From Ferrovibrio terrae_B (lineage in GTDB: Bacteria > Pseudomonadota > Alphaproteobacteria > Ferrovibrionales > Ferrovibrionaceae), in NCBI RefSeq assembly GCF_943371255.1, contig NZ_CALRUC010000002.1, forward strand, positions 38,222 through 102,221: 64,000 bases of DNA, given 5' to 3'. The notes under the pieces are model-generated. The model searched no databases. It saw nothing but the letters and a program-made list of their open reading frames with translations, and had not been told where the DNA came from. The position numbers were made by a program, and so were the translations under genes. Numbering within the stretch: position 1 is the stretch's first letter; each line of letters starts with the position of its first letter. Positions 23,243-32,221 of the stretch are shown in pieces.

Positions 23243-24379
23243 ATGGCTGAAGATTTCACCATCGGTATCGAGGAAGAGCATCTGCTGGTCGAGCGCGGCA
23301 GCGGCGTGCTGGCGGTCGAACCGCCGGCGGCTTTGCTGGAGGAATGCGAGGCGCTGGCCGGCGGCCAGATCAATCCCGAATTCCTCAAATGCCAGATCGA
23401 GATCGTCACCAAGGTCTGTCGCGACATGGGCGAGGCGCGTGCCGACCTGGTGCGCCTGCGTTCCGCCATTGCCGGGGTCGCGGCCAAGCACAATCTCGCG
23501 CCGATTGCGGCATCCACGCATCCGTTTGCCAAATGGAGCGAGCAGAAGCATACCGACCGCGCCCGTTACGATCGCCTGGCGCATGACCTGGCCGGCGTGG
23601 CGCGGCGGCTGATCATCTGCGGCCTGCATGTGCATGTCGGCATTGCCGATGAAGACCTGCGCATCGATCTGATGAACCAGGTCAGCTATTTCCTGCCGCA
23701 TCTGCTGGCGTTGTCGGCCTCCTCGCCTTTCTGGCAGGGCGAGGAAACCGGCCTGCAATCCTATCGGCTGTCGGTGTTCGACAGTCTGCCGCGCACCGGA
23801 TTGCCCGAGCGCCTGGAAACCTGGGGCGAATACCAGCGGCTGGTGAACCGCCTGATGCAGGCCGGGCTGATCGAGGATGCGACCAAGCTGTGGTGGGATA
23901 TCCGCCCCTCGGCGCGCTATCCCACGCTGGAGCTGCGCATCACCGATGTCTGCACCCGGCTGGATGACGGCATCAGCATCGCCGCCCTGTTCCGCTGCCT
24001 GCTCGCGGCACTCCTGCGGCTGAAACAGAAGAACCAGCGCTGGCGCATCTATGCCAACACCCTGATCGACGAGAACCGCTGGCTGGCCCAGCGCTATGGT
24101 GTCGCCGGCAATCTGGTCGATTTCGGCAAGGGGCAGGCGATGCCCTATGGCGCACTGCTGGACGAACTGATCGACCTGGTGCGCGAGGAGGCCGTCGCGC
24201 TCGGCTGTCTGGCCGAGGTGGAGCGGGCGCGCGGCATTCTCCGCCGCGGCACATCGGCCCAGCGGCAGTTGCAAGTCTACCGCGATGCGCTACATGCTGG
24301 CATGGACAAAGCGGCGGCATTGCGCGCCGTGGTCGACTGGCTGATCGCAGAGACCGTGAATTTCCAGATCCCCGACTAG
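23243..24379 (+). CDS. Carboxylate-amine ligase, YbdK / GCS2 family
   Basis: A 378-residue ATP-grasp-like ligase related to plant-type glutamate-cysteine ligase. It begins FTIGIEEEHLLVER, the family start motif, and has ICGLHVHVGIADEDLR with the conserved metal-binding His residues, then WWDIRPSARYPTLELRITD. Weak glutamate-cysteine ligase activity is known for E. coli YbdK, so the real substrate is open. It forms an apparent operon with the amidohydrolase before it and DUF1244 9 bases after. Confidence 0.87.
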   Translation: MAEDFTIGIEEEHLLVERGSGVLAVEPPAALLEECEALAGGQINPEFLKCQIEIVTKVCRDMGEARADLVRLRSAIAGVAAKHNLAPIAASTHPFAKWSEQKHTDRARYDRLAHDLAGVARRLIICGLHVHVGIADEDLRIDLMNQVSYFLPHLLALSASSPFWQGEETGLQSYRLSVFDSLPRTGLPERLETWGEYQRLVNRLMQAGLIEDATKLWWDIRPSARYPTLELRITDVCTRLDDGISIAALFRCLLAALLRLKQKNQRWRIYANTLIDENRWLAQRYGVAGNLVDFGKGQAMPYGALLDELIDLVREEAVALGCLAEVERARGILRRGTSAQRQLQVYRDALHAGMDKAAALRAVVDWLIAETVNFQIPD

Positions 24380-24388
24380 GAGGCAGAG

Positions 24389-24703
24389 ATGGCCGACCCA
24401 ATCGACGACAAGACGCAGACCGAACTCGAGGCCGCCGCTTTCCGCCGGTTGCTCGAGCATCTGCGCAGCCGCACCGATGTGCAGAATATCGACCTGATGA
24501 ATCTGGCCGGCTTCTGCCGCAACTGCCTGTCGAACTGGTATCAGGATGCGGCGAAGGACAAGGGAATCGCCATCGAGAAGATGGCGGCGCGCGAGATCGT
24601 CTATGGCATGCCCTATGCCGACTGGCAGGCGAAATACCAGAAGGAAGCCTCGCCGGAGCAGCAGAAGGCCTTTGCCGAGTCGCAGAAAACCCACAAACAC
24701 TAG
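24389..24703 (+). CDS. DUF1244 family protein
   Basis: 104 residues. The core FRRLLEHLRSRTDVQNIDLM followed by LAGFCRNCLSNWY and EIVYGMPYADWQAKYQ is the signature of DUF1244, a small helical family in Proteobacteria. The CRNC pair may bind metal. AGGAGGCAGAG lies just upstream of the ATG. The function is unknown. Confidence 0.88.
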   Translation: MADPIDDKTQTELEAAAFRRLLEHLRSRTDVQNIDLMNLAGFCRNCLSNWYQDAAKDKGIAIEKMAAREIVYGMPYADWQAKYQKEASPEQQKAFAESQKTHKH

Positions 24704-24725
24704 ATTTCCACAGCAGGCGCATTCC

Positions 24726-24734
24726 TGTGGATAA
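24726..24734 (-). promoter_or_regulatory. DnaA-box-like sequence
   Basis: TGTGGATAA on the + strand is the complement of the DnaA box TTATCCACA and sits in the 131-base gap before the GapR gene. Only one perfect copy is seen and there is no AT-rich unwinding region, so it is not an origin on this evidence. Confidence 0.35.
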
Positions 24735-24834
24735 CTGTGGGCGAGGGGAGCTTCGGGCATAGGCGCGCCGGCCGTGCTGGCTATAATCCGCGCCAACCCC
24801 AGTCTCTCATTCTGTTTTGCAAAGGTCGCCTCCC

Positions 24835-25119
24835 ATGGCCAAACTCAAGTCCGGCAACTTCTCGACCGATCAGCTCAACCAGCTGGTTGCGCGCATCGAG
24901 CGTCTGGAAGAAGAGAAGAAGGCGCTGGCCGACGACATCAAGGAAGTCTATGCCGAGGCCAAGGCGCATGGCTTCGACGTGAAGATCCTTCGCCAGGTGA
25001 TCCGTCTGCGCAAGATGGACAAGGCCGAGCTGGACGAGCAGGAGACGCTGCTGCAGGTCTATATGGATGCATTGGGCATGACCGACAGCCGCGGCGCCGA
25101 CGAAGCGGCGGCGGAGTAA
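24835..25119 (+). CDS. gapR: GapR family nucleoid-associated protein (DUF2312)
   Basis: 94 residues. FSTDQLNQLVARIERLEEEK, then DIKEVYAEAKAHGFDVKILR and IRLRKMDKAE are the DUF2312 signature. The Caulobacter member GapR binds overtwisted DNA ahead of the replication fork and helps topoisomerases. The N-terminal coiled coil and basic middle are intact. ATG 24835 is chosen because the six codons upstream are not conserved-looking. The symbol follows the family; the function here is by homology. Confidence 0.9.
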   Translation: MAKLKSGNFSTDQLNQLVARIERLEEEKKALADDIKEVYAEAKAHGFDVKILRQVIRLRKMDKAELDEQETLLQVYMDALGMTDSRGADEAAAE

Positions 25120-25121
25120 GC

Positions 25122-25526
25122 ATGCGCAGCGGCCCTGCCGGCGGTATCGCAGGCCTGGCCGCATTGCTGCTCTGTGGTGTGGCAGCCATCAGTACGGCGG
25201 TTGCGCAGCCGCAACGCCCCGTCACCGATGACAGCCAGGCCTGTGTCACGGTTGCCAATCTCACCGAATACAACTGGCCGATCGGCGTCCGCCGCGAGGG
25301 CCGGGTCAACTCGACCCTGATCGCCAAGCCGCGCGAGGTGAACCGCTATTGCGCGCCCGACCGGCTCGGGCCGAACGAGTTCATCATCGTGCAGGTGAAA
25401 TCCAGCTGGTTTCCGGTCGGCGAATGCCGTCTGAAGAATCGCGGCACCATGGAAATCTACCGCGAGAAAAGCACCGAGACCGACAGTGGCGAAGTCACCC
25501 GCGTGAAATGCTACGAGGGGCGCTAG
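25122..25526 (+). CDS. Secreted hypothetical protein
   Basis: 134 residues. An N-terminal signal peptide (GLAALLLCGVAAISTAVAQP) with an Ala-x-Ala site near 27-29 is followed by a mature domain of about 105 residues containing four cysteines (QACVT, RYCAP, GECRL, VKCYE), likely two disulfides. It begins two bases after the gapR stop. No family is recognised. A periplasmic location is inferred. Confidence 0.65.
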   Translation: MRSGPAGGIAGLAALLLCGVAAISTAVAQPQRPVTDDSQACVTVANLTEYNWPIGVRREGRVNSTLIAKPREVNRYCAPDRLGPNEFIIVQVKSSWFPVGECRLKNRGTMEIYREKSTETDSGEVTRVKCYEGR

Positions 25527-25535
25527 CCCCGCAGC

Positions 25536-26024
25536 TCACGGGCGCAGCAGCGCCCAGCGCCAGATCGGGCCGTCGTCAGGGTCGTCCACCGCTTCCACCA
25601 GATCGAAGCCACGCTTGCGCAGGATCGTCGTCGAGGCGTTTTCCTCCGGAAGGGTATGCGCCAGCACGGCCTGGATCTCGTATTCGTTGAAGGCGATCTT
25701 CAGCAGCTCGCGCGCCATCACGCTGGCAACGCCCTGGCCTTCGTTCCCCGGAAAGGTGAAATAGGCGATCTCGATCAGACCCTGCACCGGCGGCGATTTG
25801 AAGCTGCAGATGCCGAGCAGGGCATTGTCGGCCTCGCGGAGCGCGAAATAGCTCAGCCAGGGATCGGTGGCACCGGTCTGCTCATAGAGATCGAGCGTGG
25901 CCGTCGCCACCTCGGCGGCGAGGTCCGCCACCGCGGCATGGTTCGGATGCTCGGCCAGGACCGCCGCCGGATTGGCGGACAGGCTTTCCAGATACGGCGT
26001 GTAGAGCGGTTTCAGCGTCAGCAT
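25536..26024 (-). CDS. GNAT family N-acetyltransferase
   Basis: 162 residues. IEIAYFTFPGNEGQGVASVM holds the acetyl-CoA-binding turn (NEGQGVA corresponds to Q/RxxGxG/A), and LPEENASTTILRKRGFDLV is the typical C-terminal motif. ATG 26024 is preferred over the frame start at 26060. It resembles RimJ/RimL-type enzymes, but the substrate is unknown. It ends 9 bases from the stop of the convergent secreted protein gene. Confidence 0.85.
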   Translation of the reverse strand: MLTLKPLYTPYLESLSANPAAVLAEHPNHAAVADLAAEVATATLDLYEQTGATDPWLSYFALREADNALLGICSFKSPPVQGLIEIAYFTFPGNEGQGVASVMARELLKIAFNEYEIQAVLAHTLPEENASTTILRKRGFDLVEAVDDPDDGPIWRWALLRP

Positions 26025-26064
26025 GAATGCGGTTCTGGCTGATCCGCGCCCGCCCCGCAAGCCT

Positions 26065-26913
26065 TCATCGGCGTTTCAGCCAGTCCAGCACGGTGGGCAG
26101 CACCACCTGCGGCTTGCGCACCCAGCGGAAATGGTCGATGCCCTCGAAGCCCAGTGCTTTCGGGTCGAGATGATGGCGGGAGACTTCCGCCTTGGGGAAG
26201 CGCCGCACGATATCGTTCAGCGCATGCTTGGGTGCGAAGAAATCGCCCTGCAGCGAGATCGCCAGCACCGGCAGGGTCATGGTCGCCAGCACGGCATCGT
26301 GATCCACCTTGTGTGGCTTGCCGAAATAGAAGCGCCCGGTGCGCGCCTGCCGGCCCCAGTCGGCGATCACGCTGCGCGCCTCGCGGCCGGCGAATTTGAA
26401 TGTCGCACCCGGGAAATGCCCCAGCAGTCTGGCGGCCAGCACCGCCGCCTGGCTGTAGGGCCAGAAGGGCAGCGGCCAGAGTTTCCAGTGTACCGAACTG
26501 ACAGCGGTGAGGATCAGGCCGTCCAGCTGATCGGGATGATGCGCGGCATAGATGGCGCTGACCTGGCCGCCGAGCGAATGGCCGTAGAGATAGAAGGGCG
26601 TGCCGGGGAAACGCGCCTTCACGGCGGCAATCGCCTGCGGCCAGTCCTCGGTCAGCATGTCGTGATAGCCGAAATCGTAATCGCGTCCCGGCCGCCGGCC
26701 GCCGCTCTCTTCATGGCCGCGCAGCTCGGCGACGGCCACGTTATGCCCGGCTTCGCACAAAGCCGTGGCGAGCGGCGTGTAATAGCCCGCTTTCACCCCC
26801 ATCGCCGGCTGGATCAGGATCGCCGGTGCGGCGGGATCGGCAGCGGGGTAGAGATGCAGCGCGAAGCTGGTGCCTTCACTGCGCTGTAAACGGATTGTTT
26901 CTGGCGTCGTCAT
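26065..26913 (-). CDS. Alpha/beta hydrolase
   Basis: 282 residues. The nucleophile elbow is YGHSLGGQ (Ser about 120), the oxyanion region QPAMGVKAGYY is near 36-46, and a late HF segment (GIDHFRWV) supplies the His. The protein resembles serine aminopeptidase S33-like hydrolases that act on acyl or peptide esters. Substrate unknown. ATG 26913 lies within a frame open to 26955. Confidence 0.82.
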   Translation of the reverse strand: MTTPETIRLQRSEGTSFALHLYPAADPAAPAILIQPAMGVKAGYYTPLATALCEAGHNVAVAELRGHEESGGRRPGRDYDFGYHDMLTEDWPQAIAAVKARFPGTPFYLYGHSLGGQVSAIYAAHHPDQLDGLILTAVSSVHWKLWPLPFWPYSQAAVLAARLLGHFPGATFKFAGREARSVIADWGRQARTGRFYFGKPHKVDHDAVLATMTLPVLAISLQGDFFAPKHALNDIVRRFPKAEVSRHHLDPKALGFEGIDHFRWVRKPQVVLPTVLDWLKRR

Positions 26914-26997
26914 GGCGCGATCAAGCCACGACACGCGCCGCCCTGCAATTACCAATCAGGTCGTAACGTCGCGGCATGCCGTTGCGGAAGTAAGACG

Positions 26998-27026
26998 TGG
27001 ATGGCCGGGACAAGCCCGGCCATGAC
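26998..27026. repeat. Half copy of the dispersed palindromic element
   Basis: GTGGATGGCCGGGACAAGCC followed by CGGCCATGAC is a hairpin that matches the right half of the 91-bp element at 47095 and 52717-53087. It lies just after the stop of the indolepyruvate oxidoreductase gene and could end its transcript. Confidence 0.6.
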
Positions 27027-27036
27027 ACGCGCTCCT

Positions 27037-30000
27037 TTACTCCGCCGCCGTCGCCAGCGGTGTCGGGCTGCGGAAGCTGGCCAGCAGCTTGGCTTCCTTG
27101 GCCTTGGCATCCTTCAGGTGCTTCACCTTCACATGGCCATAGCCGCGGATGTCTTCCGGGATCTTCGCCAGCTGCACGGCAAGGCCATGATTGTCCGGCG
27201 TCATCTTGGCGCAGAGTTCCTCGATCAGGGTGACGTAATCGGCGATCAGCTGGCGTTCGGTCTGCCGCTCATGGCTATAGCCGAACACATCCAGTTTCGT
27301 ACCGCGCAGGCCCTTCAGCCTGGCGAGCAGCTTGAAGGCGCGCATCATCCAGGGGCCGAACTGCTGCTTCTGCGCGATGCCGGTTTCCGGATCGGGCGGG
27401 TTGAGCAGCGGCGGCGACAGATGGAAGGAGAGCGAGAAGTCGCCCTCGAACTGCGCATTCAGCTTCTTGAGGAATTCGCCATCGGTGTAGAGTCGGGCGA
27501 CCTCGTATTCGTCCTTGTAGGCCATCAGCTTGTAGCCATAGCGTGCCACCGCTTCGGCAAAGCCGGTCATGCCCTTGGCCTTGGCGGCCTCGGCAATGCG
27601 GGCCTTGTCCACCAGCGCCTTGTAGCGCTGCGCGTAAGCCTCGTTCTGGTAAGCGACAAGGCGCGGCATGCGGTCGGCCAGCAGTTCGTCCACCGTCCGG
27701 GCAAACGCCTTGGGTTCCATCGCCATCACGGTGGGGCGGGCGATGTCATCCACCACCTTGGCATCCTGGGCATAGAGCCGGCCCCAGTTCAGCGCCCGCT
27801 TGTTGGCGTCGATCGCCGTACCGTTCAGCTCGATGGCCTGCAGCAGGGCATCGAGCGACACCGGCAGCAGGCCGCGCTGCACGGCATAGCCCAGCATGAA
27901 CATGTTGGTGGCGATGGCATCGCCCATCAGCGCCGTGGCGATGCGGGTGGCCTCGACGAATTCCGACAGGTTCTCGCCGGCGGCATTGCGGATCGCCTGC
28001 GCCATCTGCTGGTCGTCCAGCACCAGGTTCGGATTGAGCTGGAAGGCCGCCGTGGGCGTCAGATGCGTGTTGATCAGCGCCCGTGTGGCGCCGCGCTGCA
28101 TCTTTTCCAGTGCAGCGTCTCCTGCGGCCACCACCATGTCGCAGCCCAGCACCAGGTTGGCGCCGCCGGCCGCCACGCGCACGGCATGGATGTCCTCCGG
28201 CGTCTTGGCGATGCGAACATGGCTCAGCACGGCGCCGTTCTTCTGCGCCAGGCCGGTGAAATCCAGCACGCTGGTGCCATAGCCCTGGATATGCGCGGCC
28301 ATGCCGAGAATCTGGCCAATCGTCACCACGCCGGTGCCGCCGATGCCGGTGATCAGGATGTTGTAGGGCTGGTCCAGCGGCGCCACTTCCGGCGTCTTCA
28401 GGTTGCCGAACAGGTCATCCGCCAGGCCATCGGGATTCTTCTTCACCTGCACCTTGGCACGCTTCACCTTGCCGCCATGCACGGTGACGAAGCTGGGGCA
28501 GAAGCCCTTCACGCAGGAGAAGTCCTTGTTGCAGGACGACTGGTTGATCTTGCGCTTGCGGCCCAGTTCGGTTTCCTGCGGCTCGACCGAGACGCAGTTG
28601 GATTTCACCGAACAGTCGCCGCAGCCCTCGCAGACCGCCTCGTTGATGAAGACGCGGCGATCCGGATCGGGGAAGGTGCCGCGCTTGCGGCGGCGGCGCT
28701 TTTCGGCGGCGCAGGTCTGGTCATAGACCAGCACGGTGCAGCCGGCGATGTCGCGCAGTTCCTTCTGCACGGCATCCAGTTCGTCGCGATTGTGGATCGT
28801 GGTGCCCGGCGCCCATTCGGTGCCGACCGGATATTTGTCAGGCTCGTCGGTCACCACGGCGATGCGGCGCACGCCCTCGCCATAAACCTGGAGCGTAATC
28901 TGCGGCGGGGTCAGCTGGCCGTCATGCGGCTGGCCGCCGGTCATCGCCACCGCGTCGTTGAACAGGATCTTGTAGGTGATGTTCACCTTGGCGGCGACAC
29001 TGGCGCGCAGCGCCAGCAGACCGGAATGGAAATAGGTGCCATCGCCCAGATTGGCGAAGATATGGTTTTCCTCGGTGAACGGCGCCTGGCCGATCCACGG
29101 CGTGCCTTCGCCGCCCATCTGCGTAAACGTTGCGGTCGACCGGTCCATCCACAGCGACATGAAGTGGCAGCCGATGCCGGCCACTGCGCGGCTGCCTTCG
29201 GGCACGCGGGTCGAGGTGTTGTGCGGGCAGCCCGAGCAGAAATACGGCGTGCGCTGGGTCTTGCCGATGCTGCTGGCAGCCGACTCGCGCTCCTTCTGCT
29301 CGATGAAGGCAATGCGCTCCTCGATGCGGGCATTGGTGCCATAGCGCTTGAGCCAAGTATACAGCGCCTTGGCGACGATGGCGGGCGAGATTTCCCCCGC
29401 CGACGGCAGCAGCCAGTTGCCTTGCGCATCGAACTTGCCGATCACGCGCGGCCGCACATCCTCGCGCCAGTTATACAGCTGCTCTTTCAGCTGGTTCTCG
29501 ATGATCGCACGCTTTTCCTCGACGACGATCACTTCTTCAAGGCCTTCGGCGAAATGCCGCGCGCCTTCGCGCTCCAGCGGCCACACCATGCCCACCTTGT
29601 AGAGGCGGATGCCCATATCGGCGGCCATTTCCTCGCTGATGCCGAGGTCTTCCATCGCCTGGCGCACATCGAGATACGACTTGCCGGTGGTGATGATGCC
29701 CAGCCGCGGGCGCGGGCTGTCGATCACCACGCGGTCGATCTTGTTGGCGCGGGCAAAGGCCAGAGCGGCATAGGCCTTGTGCCGCTGCACGCGATCTTCC
29801 TGTTCCAGGATGGCATCGGGCCAGCGGATGTTCAGCCCGCCGGGCGGCATCTGGAAATCGGTGGGATAGGCGATCTGCAGGCGGTCAGGATCGATCGACA
29901 CGCTGGCCGAGCTTTCCACCGTCTCGGTCTGGCACTTGAAACCGACCCAGACGCCGGCATAGCGCGACATCGCCCAGCCCAGCAGGCCGTAATCGATGAA

Positions 30001-30531
30001 TTCCTGCACATTGGCCGGATGCAGCATCGGCATCATCGCGGCCATCATCATATGTTCGGACTGATGCGCCACGGTGGAGGAGGCGGCGCCATGATCGTCG
30101 CCGCACAGCGCCAGCACACCGCCATGCGGCGAGGTGCCGGCGGCATTGGCATGCTTGAACACGTCCATCGAGCGGTCGACGCCGGGGCCCTTGCCATACC
30201 AGATCGAGAAGATGCCGTCGTATTTCGCCTTGGGGAACAGGTTGAGCTGCTGGCTGCCCCAGACGGCGGTGGCGGCCAGATCCTCGTTCACGCCGGGCTG
30301 GAACTCGATATGGTTCGCTTTAAGGAACTTGCGGGCTTTCCAGAGCTGCTGGTCGAACAGGCCGAGCGGCGAGCCGCGATAGCCGGAGATGAAGGAGGCG
30401 GTGTTGAGCCCGGCGGCCAGATCGCGCTTTCGCTGCAGCATCGGCAGGCGCACGAGCGCCTGGGTGCCGGTCAGGAAAACCCGGCCGCGCTCGAGGGTGT
30501 ACTTGTCGTCCAGCGTTACATTCGCCAGCAT
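27037..30531 (-). CDS. Indolepyruvate ferredoxin oxidoreductase, fused single chain
   Basis: A 1164-residue enzyme that decarboxylates aryl- or branched 2-oxo acids to acyl-CoA with ferredoxin as acceptor. The order is an N-terminal pyrimidine/TPP part (FISGYRGSPLGLFDQQLWKA near 47-66), a core TPP-binding segment (IGQAPFTEENHIFANLGDGT), a Cys-rich segment (CEGCGDCSVKSNC, then SCNKDFSCVKGFC) and a C-terminal gamma domain with GIGGTGVVTIGQILGMAAH. This is the proteobacterial fused form of IorA and IorB. A promoter and overlapping operator-like repeat lie just upstream. Confidence 0.92.
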   Translation of the reverse strand: MLANVTLDDKYTLERGRVFLTGTQALVRLPMLQRKRDLAAGLNTASFISGYRGSPLGLFDQQLWKARKFLKANHIEFQPGVNEDLAATAVWGSQQLNLFPKAKYDGIFSIWYGKGPGVDRSMDVFKHANAAGTSPHGGVLALCGDDHGAASSTVAHQSEHMMMAAMMPMLHPANVQEFIDYGLLGWAMSRYAGVWVGFKCQTETVESSASVSIDPDRLQIAYPTDFQMPPGGLNIRWPDAILEQEDRVQRHKAYAALAFARANKIDRVVIDSPRPRLGIITTGKSYLDVRQAMEDLGISEEMAADMGIRLYKVGMVWPLEREGARHFAEGLEEVIVVEEKRAIIENQLKEQLYNWREDVRPRVIGKFDAQGNWLLPSAGEISPAIVAKALYTWLKRYGTNARIEERIAFIEQKERESAASSIGKTQRTPYFCSGCPHNTSTRVPEGSRAVAGIGCHFMSLWMDRSTATFTQMGGEGTPWIGQAPFTEENHIFANLGDGTYFHSGLLALRASVAAKVNITYKILFNDAVAMTGGQPHDGQLTPPQITLQVYGEGVRRIAVVTDEPDKYPVGTEWAPGTTIHNRDELDAVQKELRDIAGCTVLVYDQTCAAEKRRRRKRGTFPDPDRRVFINEAVCEGCGDCSVKSNCVSVEPQETELGRKRKINQSSCNKDFSCVKGFCPSFVTVHGGKVKRAKVQVKKNPDGLADDLFGNLKTPEVAPLDQPYNILITGIGGTGVVTIGQILGMAAHIQGYGTSVLDFTGLAQKNGAVLSHVRIAKTPEDIHAVRVAAGGANLVLGCDMVVAAGDAALEKMQRGATRALINTHLTPTAAFQLNPNLVLDDQQMAQAIRNAAGENLSEFVEATRIATALMGDAIATNMFMLGYAVQRGLLPVSLDALLQAIELNGTAIDANKRALNWGRLYAQDAKVVDDIARPTVMAMEPKAFARTVDELLADRMPRLVAYQNEAYAQRYKALVDKARIAEAAKAKGMTGFAEAVARYGYKLMAYKDEYEVARLYTDGEFLKKLNAQFEGDFSLSFHLSPPLLNPPDPETGIAQKQQFGPWMMRAFKLLARLKGLRGTKLDVFGYSHERQTERQLIADYVTLIEELCAKMTPDNHGLAVQLAKIPEDIRGYGHVKVKHLKDAKAKEAKLLASFRSPTPLATAAE

Positions 30532-30580
30532 CCGGTGCTCCTCCCGCTACCGTAGTCGCCGATCCGGTTCGGCCGCTGCC

Positions 30581-30607
30581 AATTAGGTCAGCATTACTTA
30601 CCTAATT
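30581..30607. promoter_or_regulatory. Operator-like inverted repeat over the indolepyruvate oxidoreductase promoter
   Basis: AATTAGGT and ACCTAATT are perfect 8-base arms around an 11-base centre, 50-76 bases upstream of the start and overlapping the -10 box on the - strand. It is AT-rich in a GC-rich region. Size and position suit repression by a dimeric regulator. Confidence 0.6.
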
Positions 30608-30633
30608 ATAGGACGGTCCATCCGCTCGGTCGA
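30605..30633 (-). promoter_or_regulatory. Promoter of the indolepyruvate oxidoreductase gene
   Basis: On the - strand a perfect TATAAT (30605-30610) is 17 bases downstream of TCGACC (30628-30633), a four of six match to the -35 box. Transcription would begin about 65 bases before the ATG at 30531. Confidence 0.55.
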
Positions 30634-30740
30634 GGGAAAACCGCTGCCATGCGCCGCATCCGGGGCCGGTTGCTCTTTCAAGTGATTCTGGTAGATAGCC
30701 CGAGGTAGTCAATCACACCGCAGCCCGTATCGGACGTTTT

Positions 30741-31721
30741 ATGGCCATTCTGCTCACCGGCGCCGCTGGTTTTATCGGCTTTCATGTCGCGCAGGTTTTG
30801 CTGCAGCGCGGCGAAGAAGTGATCGGTCTCGATAATCTGAACGATTATTACGATCCGCGCCTCAAGCACGCACGACTCGAGCAGTTGCAGGGCAAAAAAG
30901 GCTTCAAATTTTTCCAGGTCGATATCGCCGAACCTGATGCAGTGCGGGATGCGGCCAAAGGCGCTGATATCACGAAAGTGATCCATCTCGCCGCCCAGGC
31001 CGGTGTGCGCTATTCGCTGGTCAATCCATACGCGTATATCCGCGCCAATGTGCTCGGCCATACCGTGATGCTGGAATTCTGCCGCAGCCTGAAAAACTGC
31101 GAGCATATGGTCTACGCCTCCTCTTCGTCGGTGTATGGCGGCAATACCAAGCTGCCTTTCGCTGTGGAAGACCGCGTCGATTCGCCGATCTCGCTCTATG
31201 CCGCCACCAAGAAGGCCGACGAACTGATCAGCCATGCCTATGCGCATCTGTTCGGCTTCCCGCAGACCGGGCTGCGTTTCTTCACCGTCTATGGTCCCTG
31301 GGGCCGGCCCGACATGGCGATGTTCATCTTCACCAAGGCGATCTTCGAGGGCCGCCCGATCCAGGTGTTCAATCACGGCAACATGCAGCGCGATTTCACC
31401 TATATCGATGATATCGTCAGCGGCATCATCAAGACGCTGGATCATCCGCCGCCGCCCAACGAACAGGGCCGGCCCTATCGCGTCTACAATATCGGCAACA
31501 GTAAGTCCGAGCCGCTGCTGCGCATGATCGAACTGATCGAGCAGGCCACCGGCCGCAAGGCCGAGAAGCAGCTGCTGCCGATGCAGGAAGGCGATGTGCC
31601 GGCCACCTACGCCGATATCTCGGCTATCCAGCGCGACACCGGCTTTGCGCCCACCACGCCGATCGATGTCGGCATCCCGCGCTTCGTCGACTGGTATCGC
31701 CGCTACCACAACATGATCTGA
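30741..31721 (+). CDS. NAD-dependent epimerase (UDP-glucuronate 4-epimerase-like)
   Basis: A 326-residue short-chain dehydrogenase-type enzyme. Glycine motif GAAGFIGFH is at about 7-15. The catalytic residues are ASSSSVYG (Ser) and YAATKKADE (Tyr/Lys). DNLNDYYDPRLKHARL is typical of UDP-glucuronate epimerases, which make UDP-galacturonate for surface polysaccharide. The stop overlaps the next ATG by one base. Confidence 0.9.
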   Translation: MAILLTGAAGFIGFHVAQVLLQRGEEVIGLDNLNDYYDPRLKHARLEQLQGKKGFKFFQVDIAEPDAVRDAAKGADITKVIHLAAQAGVRYSLVNPYAYIRANVLGHTVMLEFCRSLKNCEHMVYASSSSVYGGNTKLPFAVEDRVDSPISLYAATKKADELISHAYAHLFGFPQTGLRFFTVYGPWGRPDMAMFIFTKAIFEGRPIQVFNHGNMQRDFTYIDDIVSGIIKTLDHPPPPNEQGRPYRVYNIGNSKSEPLLRMIELIEQATGRKAEKQLLPMQEGDVPATYADISAIQRDTGFAPTTPIDVGIPRFVDWYRRYHNMI

Positions 31722-32221
31722 TGAGTGAAATCCCCCAGCTGAGCGCCGATGGCATCGACCCCAAGATGGTCGAGGCCATGATCCGTCAGGGGATTCCCTA
31801 TTGCGCCGCGCTGGGCGTCGAAGTGATCGAGGTCAAGCGCAGCCATGTCACGCTGTCGCTGCCCTACAATTCCGATCTGGTCGGCGATCCGGCCAATGGC
31901 ATCCTGCATGGCGGCGCCATCACCTCGCTGGTCGATAGCGTCGCCGGCATGGCGGTGTTCGCCGCGATGCAGAAGCTGCAGGCGGTCGCCACGCTCGATC
32001 TGCGCATCGACTATCTGAAGCCGGCACTGGCGCACAAGGCGGTCTATGCCACGGCGGAATGCTACAAACTGACCCGTTCGATTGCCTTTGTGCGCGCCCG
32101 TGCCTATCACCCCGATACGCCGGACGATCTGGTGGCCAATTGCGTCGCCACCTTCATGATCGGTTCGTCCGACAAGCCGCCGTTGCCCAAAGGCACCAAA
32201 ATTCCCGGGGTGCAGGCATGA
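31721..32221 (+). CDS. PaaI-type hotdog thioesterase
   Basis: 166 residues. NGILHGGAITSLVDSVAGMA holds the HGG motif of the PaaI family, and LDLRIDYLKPA the following strand. It likely hydrolyses a CoA thioester. It starts within the epimerase stop (TGATG) and overlaps the next, related gene by ATGA, so three genes are coupled. Confidence 0.88.
   Translation: MSEIPQLSADGIDPKMVEAMIRQGIPYCAALGVEVIEVKRSHVTLSLPYNSDLVGDPANGILHGGAITSLVDSVAGMAVFAAMQKLQAVATLDLRIDYLKPALAHKAVYATAECYKLTRSIAFVRARAYHPDTPDDLVANCVATFMIGSSDKPPLPKGTKIPGVQA

Noticed and set aside
24704..24834. Possible replication origin near gapR
   Set aside because: Only one perfect DnaA box and no AT-rich region or origin-linked genes such as dnaA, parA or hemE.
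27001..30555. 1184-codon open frame on the + strand
   Set aside because: It is antisense to the indolepyruvate oxidoreductase gene, with His/Arg/Gln-rich, low-order composition and no motifs; high GC with biased third positions opens such frames.
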